A stretch of 64,000 nt of DNA from CAWJNF01 sp963844235 (GTDB lineage: Bacteria; Actinomycetota; Thermoleophilia; Gaiellales; Gaiellaceae), in NCBI GenBank assembly GCA_963844235.1, contig CAWJNF010000001.1, forward strand, positions 372,001 to 436,000, in the 5' to 3' direction. The position numbers and the translations under genes were made by a program. Below the pieces are notes generated by a model, which saw only the letters and a program-made list of their open reading frames with translations, searched no databases and was not told the origin of the DNA. Shown here in pieces: positions 48,003-56,340 of this stretch (positions are counted from its first letter, which is position 1; every line of letters begins with the position of its first letter).

Positions 48003-48164
48003 GCGTCCATGATCGAGGCGGGGTCTGTCTGGGCTCTGTCCGGGCGCCTGTCGCCGGCGACAGAGCACAGACAGTGTCCGGACAGAGGCGGCTCGCATCC
48101 TCCATGCAAACGCCGCGGCTCGATCAGTGCGAGAGCGGCAGGGATGTCGAAGGAGGAACGAGTC

Positions 48165-49613
48165 ATGGCAGCCAATCCGAAGCGCTGGTGGGCTCTCGCG
48201 GTCATCGCGCTGGCCCAGTTCATGGTCATCATGGACACGTCGATCATCGGCGTCGCCTTGCCCGACATCCAGCAGGACCTGGGCTTTGACCAGGACAACC
48301 TCTCCTGGGTGTTCAACGCCTACGTGATCGCGTTCGGCGGTCTGCTCCTGTTGGGAGGCCGGCTCTCCGACCTGCTCGGCGCCAAGCGCATGTTCATTGC
48401 CGGCTGGGCGATCCTGGCCGTGGGCTCGCTCATCGCCGGGCTCGCCAACGGGGTCGGTATCGAGATCGCCGGCCGCGCCGTTCAGGGTGCCGGCGCCGCC
48501 TTCATCGCACCGAGCGCGCTGACGCTGCTGATGATGCTGTTCGGCCACGAGCCCCGGGAAATGACCCGAGCGCTCGCGCTCTATGGGGCGGCTGCGCCGG
48601 CCGGCGGCACTGCGGGGGTGTTCCTGGGCGGCGTGATCACCGAGTGGGCCAGCTGGCCGTGGATCTTCTACATCAACATCCCAGTCGCCCTGATCGCGCT
48701 CGTCGCCGCCCCACGGCTGATGCCCGGCGCACCGGCCCGGCGCGGCACCATCGATCTGGCCGGGGCGGCGACCGCTACCGCCGGACTGGCGCTGGCTGTG
48801 TTCGGAATCGTCCGTGCCCCCGAACAGGGCTGGAGCTCGGCGACCACGATCCTGACGCTTGCGGGCGCGCTCGCGCTGCTCGCGGCCTTCGTCCTGATCC
48901 AGCTGACGCGCAAGGAACCGCTCGTACGGCTCGGAATCTTCCGCGCCCCGAACCTCGGCGCGGCCAACCTCGTGCAGTTCCTGCTTGGCGCGGCCTGGAT
49001 CCCGACGTGGTTCTTCCTCAACCTCTATCTGCAGCAGGTGCTCGGCCTCGGCGCCTTCGAGGGCGGCTCCGCGCTGCTGCCGATGACCCTCACGATCATG
49101 GTCCTGCTGCTTCTGATTGTCCCGCGCGTGATCCGACGCTTCGGGTTCGCGACGACCACGATCACGGGACTGTTCGTGCTCGCCGGCGGCCTGGCCGCAC
49201 TCTCGCTCGTCCGGCCGCACGGCAGCTTCCTGGTCGACGTGCTGCCGGCCTCGCTGATCGCCGCTACCGGAATGGCGCTCGCGTTCATCCCCTCGTTGCA
49301 GACAGCGATCGGAAGCGCCAGACCGGAAGAAGGAGGTCTCGCCTCCGGCATCGTCAGCACCAGCTACCAGGTCGGCTCGGCGCTGGGACTGGCCGCAATG
49401 ACCGCGCTCGCCACGTCGCAGGGCGCCGATCAGCTTGGCAACCCGGAGTCCCTGACCAACGGCTTCGAGGCGGCCTTCCTCGGCGCCGCCGGAATCGCCG
49501 TAGCCGGCGGACTTATCGCCTGGCTCACGCTTCGTCGGCGGACGACGACAGCTCCACCACCCGAGCCGGCGACCGCCGACGTGGTGAGCGGGCCTCAGCC
49601 GACACAGGTCTAG
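48165..49613 (+). CDS. MFS exporter, DHA2 (EmrB/QacA) type
   Basis: 482 residues with about 14 hydrophobic helices. Motif A loop (GGRLSDLLGAKRMF) lies after TM2, and the first helix carries the DHA2-like start (FMVIMDTSIIGVALPDIQ). The antiporter motif C region GGTAGVFLGGVI is present. A drug or metabolite/H+ antiporter is likely. The ATG at 48165 has aaggagg 8 bases before; the ATG at 48144 lacks a good site. It may be controlled by the neighbouring AfsR-like regulator. Confidence 0.9.
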   Translation: MAANPKRWWALAVIALAQFMVIMDTSIIGVALPDIQQDLGFDQDNLSWVFNAYVIAFGGLLLLGGRLSDLLGAKRMFIAGWAILAVGSLIAGLANGVGIEIAGRAVQGAGAAFIAPSALTLLMMLFGHEPREMTRALALYGAAAPAGGTAGVFLGGVITEWASWPWIFYINIPVALIALVAAPRLMPGAPARRGTIDLAGAATATAGLALAVFGIVRAPEQGWSSATTILTLAGALALLAAFVLIQLTRKEPLVRLGIFRAPNLGAANLVQFLLGAAWIPTWFFLNLYLQQVLGLGAFEGGSALLPMTLTIMVLLLLIVPRVIRRFGFATTTITGLFVLAGGLAALSLVRPHGSFLVDVLPASLIAATGMALAFIPSLQTAIGSARPEEGGLASGIVSTSYQVGSALGLAAMTALATSQGADQLGNPESLTNGFEAAFLGAAGIAVAGGLIAWLTLRRRTTTAPPPEPATADVVSGPQPTQV

Positions 49614-49733
49614 CCGTCCCACAGCCCAGACGCACGACGCGCCGCCGCCCGTCCGCGTGAGTCGATCCACCCACGCGCCGACGGGGGCGGCGCAACTCGC
49701 CCGAGCAACCTAGACGAAGTGAGGAGTTGAGCA

Positions 49734-51572
49734 ATGCACAATCCGAATCCAACCGAGGGCATGCAGCCCCATCAATTCCCGGGCGGCACGGAAAGACTGC
49801 CGGAGGCACGGCGGCCGGAGGTCGTCGAGCTGTCCGACGGCGATGAGTTCTCGCTCGAGATCGGACCAGTGAACAAGCGGATCGGGGACGACACAGTGCG
49901 GATGCTCGCCTACAACGGCTCCATCCCCGGCCCGATCCTCAAGGTCCCCCAGGACGCCACCGTGTCCGTCCACGTCACGAACCACGGCGACCTGGACGCC
50001 ACCGTGCACTGGCACGGCCTGCGGCTCGAGAACCGTTACGACGGGACGCACGACACGCAGGCACCGATCCCGGTGGGCGGCACCTTCACCTACCTGGTGT
50101 CCGTACCGGATCCGGGCGCATACTGGTACCACCCGCACATCCGCGAGGACTACGGCCAGGAGATGGGTCTGTACGGGAACATCCTCGTCGATCCGGACGA
50201 ACGGGACTACTGGCCCCCCGCCCACCGCGAGCTCCTGCTTACGCTCGACGACGTCCTGATCGAGGACGGGAAGGTCGCGCCCTTTAGCGAGTCCGAGACG
50301 ACACATGTGGCGATGGGACGCTTCGGCAACGTCATGCTCGTCTCCGGAGACCCTGATCTCGCCCTGGAGGCGAATCGTGGCCAGGTGGTCCGGCTCTACC
50401 TCACCAATACGGCCAACACACGGGTCTTCAACGTCACCCTCCCTGGAGCCCAACTGAAGCTCGTCGGCGGAGACAGCGGCCATTACGAGCACGAGGCGAT
50501 CGTCGAGGAGGTGCTCCTGTCTCCTTCCGAGCGTGTGGTCGTGGACGCCTACTTCGAGGAGCCCGGCGTCTTCGCGCTCGAGCACCGGACACCGGATCGC
50601 ACGTATCGACTTGCCACCATCACGGTTGGAGAGGAGCCCGCGCAGCCCCCGCTGGCCGAACAGTTCCCTGAGCTGCGGACGAACGCCGACATGGCGAGCC
50701 TCCGCGAGCAGATCGCCCCGTTTCTCGACGCGCCTCCCGACAAGAGCCTCTCCTTTGTCGCGGAGATGGACCTGGACGCTCCGGAGGGCCCCGTTGTGTA
50801 CGCGTGCCCGATGCATCCGGAGGTGACGAGCCAGGAGCCCGGACGCTGCCCAGCCTGCGGCATGAAGCTCCTTCCCACCGCGGCTCCGGTCGAGACTTCC
50901 TACGTGTGCCCCATGCATCCTGAGGTAACGAGCGACGGGCCCGACCGCTGCCCGAAGTGCGGCATGAAGCTCGTGCCGGCGCACCTGGCCGGCACGAGCG
51001 ATCACGCGCATCACCACGCGGGCGGTCATGAGCACGAGCACGACACCGGCGAGCACGATGGCCACGAGCCCCACGCTCACCACCACCGGGAGCACGGCAA
51101 GGAGCATCACGACCACGGCCACGCCCACGACACGGCACAGGGCATCGAGTGGGAGGACGACATGGGGGCGGTGAACCGGCTCACGACCCCGGCCAACATG
51201 CGCTGGAAGCTCGTCGACCGCGAGACGGGCGCGGAGAACGCCGGGATCGACTGGCGGCTGCGCGTCGGGGATCAGGTGAAGATCCGCCTCGTCAACGAGA
51301 TGGACTCCGACCACCCAATGCCGCATCCCTTCCACGTCCACGGCGCCGGCCGCTTCCTCGTCCTCGCACGCGACGGACAGGTCGAGCCGAACCTCGTCTG
51401 GAAGGACACGGTGCTCGTCCGCACCGGCGAGAAGGTGGACATCCTCCTCGACGTCACGAACCCCGGCCGCTGGATGGCCCACTGCCACATCGCCGAGCAC
51501 CACGAGAGCGGCATGATGTTCAGCTTCAACGTCGCTACGTCGGACGACGAGTCACCCGTCATCGACAGCTAG
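49734..51572 (+). CDS. Multicopper oxidase with two inserted heavy-metal-binding domains and a His-rich loop
   Basis: 612 residues. Four copper motifs are present: HWHG (92-95), HPH (133-135), HPFHVHG (531-537) and HCHIAEHHESGM (583-594). So a laccase-like oxidase with type 1, 2 and 3 sites is predicted. Between the second and third cupredoxin domains are two copies of a CPMHPEV...CPxCGMKL metal-binding domain (357-379 and 391-413). A His-rich stretch with about 19 His follows (424-465). No Sec or Tat signal is visible at the N-terminus, so it may be cytosolic or exported by another way. A gaggag site precedes ATG. Probably for copper/metal tolerance. Confidence 0.9.
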   Translation: MHNPNPTEGMQPHQFPGGTERLPEARRPEVVELSDGDEFSLEIGPVNKRIGDDTVRMLAYNGSIPGPILKVPQDATVSVHVTNHGDLDATVHWHGLRLENRYDGTHDTQAPIPVGGTFTYLVSVPDPGAYWYHPHIREDYGQEMGLYGNILVDPDERDYWPPAHRELLLTLDDVLIEDGKVAPFSESETTHVAMGRFGNVMLVSGDPDLALEANRGQVVRLYLTNTANTRVFNVTLPGAQLKLVGGDSGHYEHEAIVEEVLLSPSERVVVDAYFEEPGVFALEHRTPDRTYRLATITVGEEPAQPPLAEQFPELRTNADMASLREQIAPFLDAPPDKSLSFVAEMDLDAPEGPVVYACPMHPEVTSQEPGRCPACGMKLLPTAAPVETSYVCPMHPEVTSDGPDRCPKCGMKLVPAHLAGTSDHAHHHAGGHEHEHDTGEHDGHEPHAHHHREHGKEHHDHGHAHDTAQGIEWEDDMGAVNRLTTPANMRWKLVDRETGAENAGIDWRLRVGDQVKIRLVNEMDSDHPMPHPFHVHGAGRFLVLARDGQVEPNLVWKDTVLVRTGEKVDILLDVTNPGRWMAHCHIAEHHESGMMFSFNVATSDDESPVIDS

Positions 51573-51604
51573 GAGAGGAAGATCCGCCTGAAGGGAGGCG
51601 CGAC

Positions 51605-52018
51605 ATGACGGCAGCCGAAAGCGCCGGCACACGCGAGCAGCCGTGGACATTGAAGACGCCGAGCGGCCAGTCGGAGTTCACCGCGTTTCGTGACGAGACG
51701 CTCGACCCTCCGGCCCTCGTCGTCCAGGTCGGCAAGACCGAGCTCCGTTACCACCTGCGCTGTCTCGACGACCTCGAGGAGATGCTGAAGGCACACGGCG
51801 ACTGGATGCCGCTCGGCAGCACCGACGAGCAGAAACCGGCCGTGGAGGGAACCGTCGAGGCCTGGGCGCGCTCCCCGGACAACCCGGTCGGCGGCTGGTA
51901 CGGCCTCAAGAAGGGGCTGCGCGGCCGCTTCGCCAACTACGTTCCGCCCGTGCTCGAGGCCGTGGGGCGGGCCGAGGTCGAGCACCAGCCGCGCAACAAC
52001 CGCATGCGGGCGCTCTGA
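51605..52018 (+). CDS. Conserved hypothetical protein downstream of the multicopper oxidase
   Basis: 137 residues, no membrane segment. Starts at ATG 51605 after gggagg; the longer open frame upstream is antisense-like. Contains WTLKTPSGQSEFTAFRD, an ELRYHLRCLDDLEEMLKAHGDW helix and a basic end (GRAEVEHQPRNNRMRAL). No catalytic motif is visible to me. It ends just before the 18-base triplet repeat. Probably co-transcribed with the oxidase (32 bases apart). Confidence 0.7.
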   Translation: MTAAESAGTREQPWTLKTPSGQSEFTAFRDETLDPPALVVQVGKTELRYHLRCLDDLEEMLKAHGDWMPLGSTDEQKPAVEGTVEAWARSPDNPVGGWYGLKKGLRGRFANYVPPVLEAVGRAEVEHQPRNNRMRAL

Positions 52019-52036
52019 GCGCCGCTGCTATTTCCT

Positions 52037-52090
52037 ACGGCAGGACTACCGACTAGGGCAGGACGACTGCCTAGGGCAGGACTACCGCCC
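52037..52090. repeat. Three 18-base tandem repeats at the end of a VOC gene
   Basis: Units acggcaggactaccgact, agggcaggacgactgcct, agggcaggactaccgccc. On the minus strand each unit codes for V-V-L-P and a stop (the last codons of the VOC gene). The final five codons and the stop of that gene have therefore been repeated three times in a row. Confidence 0.8.
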
Positions 52091-52490
52091 CGTCGTCGGC
52101 GAGCGTCCAGTGCGGGTTGTGCGCGACCTCCCACGGGTGGCCGTCCGGATCGACGAACACACCGGAGTAGCCTCCCCAGAACGTCTCGGCCCCGGCGCGC
52201 ACGACCGGGGCGCCGGCTGCCTCCGCCTGCGCCAGGATCAGGTCGACCTCCTGCGGCGAGTGCACGTTGTGGGCGAGGGTGACTCCGCCCCAGCCACCGC
52301 TGTCGCTCACGCCGCTGTCTGCCGCCAGCTCCTCCCGGCTCCAGAGCGCCACGATCATGCCGCCGGCCTGGAAGAAGACGATTTGGCTGTCGGGCTCCGC
52401 GCCGCTACTCCAGCCGAGCGCCTCGTAGAACGCCCGGGCGCGCGGCAAGCTGGAGACACCGAGGGTAACGAGACTGAGCCGCTGCTCCAT
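52071..52490 (-). CDS. VOC family protein
   Basis: 139 residues. Paired VOC modules: VTLGVSSLPRARAFYEALGW and FWGGYSGVFVDPDGHPWEVAHNP. Metal His is missing from the first strand but the last Glu of PWEVA is present. Starts at ATG 52490. The longer frame (to 52652) runs into the antisense of the RidA gene and is unlikely. Stop TAG at 52071 lies inside the 18-base repeat. Confidence 0.83.
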   Translation of the reverse strand: MEQRLSLVTLGVSSLPRARAFYEALGWSSGAEPDSQIVFFQAGGMIVALWSREELAADSGVSDSGGWGGVTLAHNVHSPQEVDLILAQAEAAGAPVVRAGAETFWGGYSGVFVDPDGHPWEVAHNPHWTLADDGAVVLP

Positions 52491-52581
52491 GCGATCAGTA
52501 TTACGTGGTTCACCATTTCGGCGTCGAGCCGTGCCCGGGTAGGGTCTCGCTGGCAGCGGGGACCAGCAGAGAGGAGCGGCG

Positions 52582-52980
52582 ATGGAGCAGCGGAAGGTCA
52601 ATCCGTGGACGTGGCAGGACGAGTACGGCTTCTCGCAGGCGATCGAGGTCACGGGCGCGGAGCGCGTTCTCTACTGCGCCGGGCAGACCTCGACCGGACC
52701 TGACGGGACCACCGTGGCGCCCGGGGACATGCGGGCCCAGACGGAGAAGGCGCTCGACAATCTCGAGACGGTGCTCCGCGAAGCGGGGCTCGGGCTCGAC
52801 AGCGTCGTCCGTCTGAACTACTACGTCACCGACATCGAGCGCTTCTTCGTCGAAGGTGCGCCCGTGATCGGGGCCCGCCTGGGCGGAGCAGGCTTGCAGC
52901 CGGCCGGGACGCTGCTCGGGGTGACGCGCCTGGCGTTCCCGGATCTGCTGATCGAGATCGAGGCGACCGCGGTCGGATAG
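52582..52980 (+). CDS. RidA family protein lacking the catalytic arginine
   Basis: 132 residues, YjgF/RidA fold: VLYCAGQTSTGPDGTTVAPGDMRAQTEKALDNL, LNYYVTD and LIEIEATAVG at the end. The Arg that starts the conserved RSxVEV segment in imine-deaminating RidA is replaced here (PAGTLLGVTRL). So it probably belongs to one of the Rid groups with other functions. ATG 52582 after gagaggagcg. Confidence 0.83.
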   Translation: MEQRKVNPWTWQDEYGFSQAIEVTGAERVLYCAGQTSTGPDGTTVAPGDMRAQTEKALDNLETVLREAGLGLDSVVRLNYYVTDIERFFVEGAPVIGARLGGAGLQPAGTLLGVTRLAFPDLLIEIEATAVG

Positions 52981-53020
52981 CCGCGCGGCGGTTCGCCACG
53001 CGTCCGAGCAAAGGAGCGAC

Positions 53021-53299
53021 ATGCACATCCTGAGGATCGAGCACTCGGCCGCGAGCTACGACGCCTGGAAACAGGCTTTCGACAGCGACCCCGTCGGACG
53101 GGAACGAGGCGGCGTGCGTCGCCATCGGGTTTCGCGACGGATGGACGATCCGAGCTACGTGATGGTCGACCTCGAGTTCGAGAGCGCGGGCGAGGCGGAG
53201 AGCTTCCGGGCGGCGTTGCTCGACCTGTGGAGTCGCGTCGACGTGATACGTGACCCCCAGATCCGAATCGACGAGCTGGTCGAGAGCAAGGACTACTGA
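53021..53299 (+). CDS. Small alpha+beta-barrel-like protein
   Basis: 92 residues with a ferredoxin-like pattern: MHILRIEHSAASYDAWKQAF, RRHRVSRRMDD, VMVDLEFESAGEAESF and a helix at the end. It resembles cyclase/dimeric alpha-beta barrel proteins. A catalytic site is not visible. Starts at ATG 53021 with aaaggagc. Follows the RidA gene on the same strand (40 bases). Confidence 0.65.
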   Translation: MHILRIEHSAASYDAWKQAFDSDPVGRERGGVRRHRVSRRMDDPSYVMVDLEFESAGEAESFRAALLDLWSRVDVIRDPQIRIDELVESKDY

Positions 53300-53318
53300 C
53301 CGGACCCGCGCCGATCTT

Positions 53319-54536
53319 CTAGGCCACCGCCTTCAACTCCGGAGGCCTCCCGAGGATCCGCGCCATGTTGTCCGGAGCGAAGAACTCGGGAATGGGCACG
53401 GTGCCCGCGATCGTGCCGAAGAAGCGCGATGTGGCCTCCTCGTCGTGGCGAAGGGCGCCGAAGAGCTCCTGCATCTCGACGGGCGGCGGCTCGAGCCCAG
53501 CGAGCTGATGCGTGAAGTCGTAGATCGGCCGCACGTGCTCGTTGCGCTGCCGCTCGTACTCGGCGAGCGCCTCGTCCAGCGGCCGGCGGCCGTCCAGCCC
53601 CGCGTCGATTGCGTGCGCGAGCAGCTCGGCGTCGCGGAAGGCATCCGTGATTCCTTGCGCGGTGATCGGATCCTTGTGGTAGCCGGCGTCGCCGACAAGG
53701 GCCCAGCCGGGACCGTAGGGCCTGCGGAAGAAGAACGGGAGGTCGGCGGTGCCGCGGAAGCGCTCGCTCCGCTCGCCGCTCCTCACGCGCTCGGCGAGAC
53801 CGGGCGCGAGCTCGAGCGACTCGAGGAAGCTGCGCTCGATGTCGGCGCGCACCTTGTGGAAGCGATTGCGCGGCCAGAAGCTGATGACCAGCGTCTGACC
53901 GTCGTTCGTGGGGCCGGCGGTGATCGTCCGGCCCGGCCGCGGATAGAGCTCGACGCCGGCAAGCGGCACGCCGTCCCAGTAGGAGTAGTAGGCGCACGTC
54001 AGCGCAGGCCGGACGTCGTAGGCGGGTGCCTGAACCGCGCGTGCGACCAGCGACCGGAGGCCGTCCGCGCCGATGACGATCCGCGCCCGCTCGGTCACGC
54101 TCGTCCCGCCGGCCGCACGCCCGCGGATGCCGGTCACACGTCCGCCGTCGGTGAGCAGCTCGTCCACCGTGAAGCCCTCGCGCAGCTCGGCTCCCGCCTC
54201 GACGGCAGCCTCGGCGAGCATGGCATCGAGGACCGTGCGTCGCGGTGCGTAGCCTTCCGCGACGCCGTCCGCTGCCTGCGGCGCGCCGAGCAGGGCGAAG
54301 GGGCCGACGTCGAAGCGCAGCTGCACGATGGGTGGGCAGCCCGAGTCGCGCAGCCGGTCGAGAAGCCCCCACCGCTGCAGCCGCGCCACTCCCGGCTGAT
54401 GGATGTAGTGGGTGGAGAGCGTGTCGCTCGGAAAGCTCGTCCTGTCGAGCAGCAGCACCCGGTAGCCCTTGCGGGCGAGCAGCATGGCGGTCGGCGAGCC
54501 GGCACACCGGGCGCCGACGACGATTGCGTCGTACAT
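53319..54536 (-). CDS. FAD-dependent monooxygenase/reductase (geranylgeranyl-reductase-like fold)
   Basis: 405 residues. N-terminal dinucleotide motif VVGARCAGSPTAMLLARKG (a variant with Ala/Arg/Cys in the glycine loop), IVIGADGLRS in the middle and the FAD-ribityl motif ALVGDAGYHKDPITAQGI near residue 280. Typical of flavin monooxygenases of the p-hydroxybenzoate hydroxylase class and of FixC-like reductases. The substrate is unknown. It is divergent from the LuxR regulator, with possible shared control. Confidence 0.87.
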   Translation of the reverse strand: MYDAIVVGARCAGSPTAMLLARKGYRVLLLDRTSFPSDTLSTHYIHQPGVARLQRWGLLDRLRDSGCPPIVQLRFDVGPFALLGAPQAADGVAEGYAPRRTVLDAMLAEAAVEAGAELREGFTVDELLTDGGRVTGIRGRAAGGTSVTERARIVIGADGLRSLVARAVQAPAYDVRPALTCAYYSYWDGVPLAGVELYPRPGRTITAGPTNDGQTLVISFWPRNRFHKVRADIERSFLESLELAPGLAERVRSGERSERFRGTADLPFFFRRPYGPGWALVGDAGYHKDPITAQGITDAFRDAELLAHAIDAGLDGRRPLDEALAEYERQRNEHVRPIYDFTHQLAGLEPPPVEMQELFGALRHDEEATSRFFGTIAGTVPIPEFFAPDNMARILGRPPELKAVA

Positions 54537-54605
54537 CTCGTCCTCCGTTCGGGTTCGACTGTGGCCGAGTGTCGCTCGCCCGGCTTCAGCTGTCGTCGGG
54601 CGTTT

Positions 54606-54628
54606 TCCCTATCTCGCTCCCTATTTCG
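54606..54628. promoter_or_regulatory. Direct repeats upstream of the LuxR-type regulator
   Basis: tccctatctcg (54606-54616) and tccctatttcg (54618-54628), starts 12 bases apart, one mismatch. They lie 17 bases before the regulator ATG and 70 after the divergent flavoprotein start. A plausible operator for self-control or for the divergent gene. Confidence 0.45.
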
Positions 54629-54644
54629 TGCCACTATTGAGCGG

Positions 54645-56324
54645 ATGGCGCAGGAGCTGGAGCCCGATCTCCGCGGTGCCGGCGAAGAGGCGCTCGCGCG
54701 TGGCGATTGGGCGAGCGCGAGAGCGAGCTTCGAGGCCGCTCTCGCCGAGGTTCCGGGGGACGCTCGGTCAGCTCACGGGCTGGCGATCGCGCTCGTAATG
54801 CACGGTGAGATCCGCGCCGCACGAGAAGCCTGCCAGCGCGCGTACGTGGAGTGCAGGAGGCAGGGCGACGACCGCAGTGCCGCAGCCGCGGCGATCTTCG
54901 TGGCCTGGGGATGCCGGGTCTCGCACGAGAGCGCCGCGGCCGACGGTTGGCTCGCCCGGGCCGAGCGCTGCCTGGCGGGGCTGGAGCTGTGCCATGAGGC
55001 CGGCGCGATCGAGATCGAGCGCGCCAAGAAGGCGCACGAGCCCCTGGAGGCCGAGGACCACGCCAGGCGCGCCCTCGAGATCGGGCGCGAGCTGGCGGAT
55101 CCCGACCTCGAGATCGCGGCGTTGGCCCAGCTCGGTGTCTCGCTCGTACGATCGGGGCGCTGGGAGGAGGGCATGGCGCTGCTCGACGAGGCGATGGCCG
55201 CGGCCATGGGCGGCGAGGCGACGGATACGCACGCGATCTGCGACACGTGCTGCCAGACGCTCGTGGCGTGCGAGCAGATCGCCGACCTGCGCCGAGCTTC
55301 CGACTGGTGTCGCGTGGTCATCGACTTCAGCGAAAGCCGCCGGTTCACGCCCATGCATGCGTGGTGCCGGACGATCTACGCCGGCGTGCTGATCGCGACA
55401 GGTGAGTGGCCCCGGGCCGAGCGCGAGCTGCTCGACGCGCTTCGCCGTTACGAGAGCGACAGCCGGGTGATGGGCGACCGGGTCCTGCCACTCGCGCGGC
55501 TGGCCGAGCTGCGTCTGCGGCAGGGTCGGCTCGAGGAGGCGGAACGGCTGCTCGAGGGCCACAGCGAGAATCCGCTCGCCCTCGTCCCGGTAGCGCGCCT
55601 GCGCGTGCTGCGTCAGAAGCCCGCCAACGCGGCCGCCATGATCGAGCGCCGCCTGGACGTGCTCGAGCCGGGCACGCCGGAGACGGCCGTGCTGCTGGCG
55701 ATCCTCGTCGACGCTCGCCTCGCCCTTGCCGATCTCGACGGGGCGGCAGTTGCCGCCCAGCGCCTCGAGCAGCTGGGCGAGCGGCTTCACCGGGACAACC
55801 TGCGCGCGCTCGGCCTGCTGGCATCAGCGGACGTGGCGCTCGCCCGGAGCGATGCAAGCGCAGCAGCGACGCTCGAGGCGGCGCTCGACCTCTTCGTCCA
55901 GCTCGGGATGCCGTTCGAGGAGGCGGAGGTTCGCCTCCGCTTGGCGACGCTCTTCGCCAGAGCGGGCTCGGAGTTGGCTGCCGACGAGGCGCGCTCGGCG
56001 CTCGGCGCCTTCGAGGCCCTAGGCGCTTCGGGCAAGGCGGACGAAGCGGCAGCCTTCCTGCGGTCTCTCGGCATGCAGGGCAGAACGCCGGCGCAGGCTG
56101 CGCCGCTCACGGGCCGCGAGCGCGAGGTGCTCGCGCTCCTCGGCGAGGGGCTCACGAACGCCGAGATCGCGGGGCGCCTCGTCATCAGCGATAAGACCGC
56201 CGGCCACCACGTGAGCCGCATCTACCGCAAGCTCGGCCTGCGAAACCGGGCCGAAGCGGCGGCGTACGCGCTGCGCGCGAGCTCAGGTGCCGCGCCGGGC
56301 TCGGTCTCGCACAGGGCTGGATGA
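54645..56324 (+). CDS. TPR-containing LuxR-type transcriptional regulator
   Basis: 559 residues. The N-terminal about 480 residues are repeated helices (TPR/LAL-like), e.g. EEALARGDWASARASFEAAL and ARLAELRLRQGRLEEAERLL. A LuxR helix-turn-helix is at about 485-540 (LTGREREVLALLGEGLTNAEIAGRLVIS and HHVSRIYRKLGLRNRAEAAAYAL). No nucleotide-binding domain is present. The start ATG 54645 is best; the open frame upstream is antisense-like. The adjacent FAD gene may be its target. Confidence 0.9.
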   Translation: MAQELEPDLRGAGEEALARGDWASARASFEAALAEVPGDARSAHGLAIALVMHGEIRAAREACQRAYVECRRQGDDRSAAAAAIFVAWGCRVSHESAAADGWLARAERCLAGLELCHEAGAIEIERAKKAHEPLEAEDHARRALEIGRELADPDLEIAALAQLGVSLVRSGRWEEGMALLDEAMAAAMGGEATDTHAICDTCCQTLVACEQIADLRRASDWCRVVIDFSESRRFTPMHAWCRTIYAGVLIATGEWPRAERELLDALRRYESDSRVMGDRVLPLARLAELRLRQGRLEEAERLLEGHSENPLALVPVARLRVLRQKPANAAAMIERRLDVLEPGTPETAVLLAILVDARLALADLDGAAVAAQRLEQLGERLHRDNLRALGLLASADVALARSDASAAATLEAALDLFVQLGMPFEEAEVRLRLATLFARAGSELAADEARSALGAFEALGASGKADEAAAFLRSLGMQGRTPAQAAPLTGREREVLALLGEGLTNAEIAGRLVISDKTAGHHVSRIYRKLGLRNRAEAAAYALRASSGAAPGSVSHRAG

Positions 56325-56340
56325 GATCCGGCCCCTAGGA
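56319..56340 (-). repeat. Dispersed palindromic element B, inverse copy spanning two stop codons
   Basis: ggatgagatccggcccctag is the reverse complement of the copy at 17297. It contains the TGA stop of the LuxR gene (56322-56324) and the TAG stop of the SulP gene (56335-56337). It is the whole intergenic space between the two converging genes. Confidence 0.65.

Noticed and set aside
47799..49670. A 623-codon minus-strand frame
   Set aside because: Most of it is the antisense of the MFS exporter, rich in Arg, Gly and Gln. Only the final part (47799-48002) looks like a protein.
50990..51140. The His-rich part of the oxidase as a DNA repeat or CRISPR-like array
   Set aside because: It is an in-frame His-rich loop with no constant repeat unit or spacer. 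No CRISPR or Cas gene is seen in the window.
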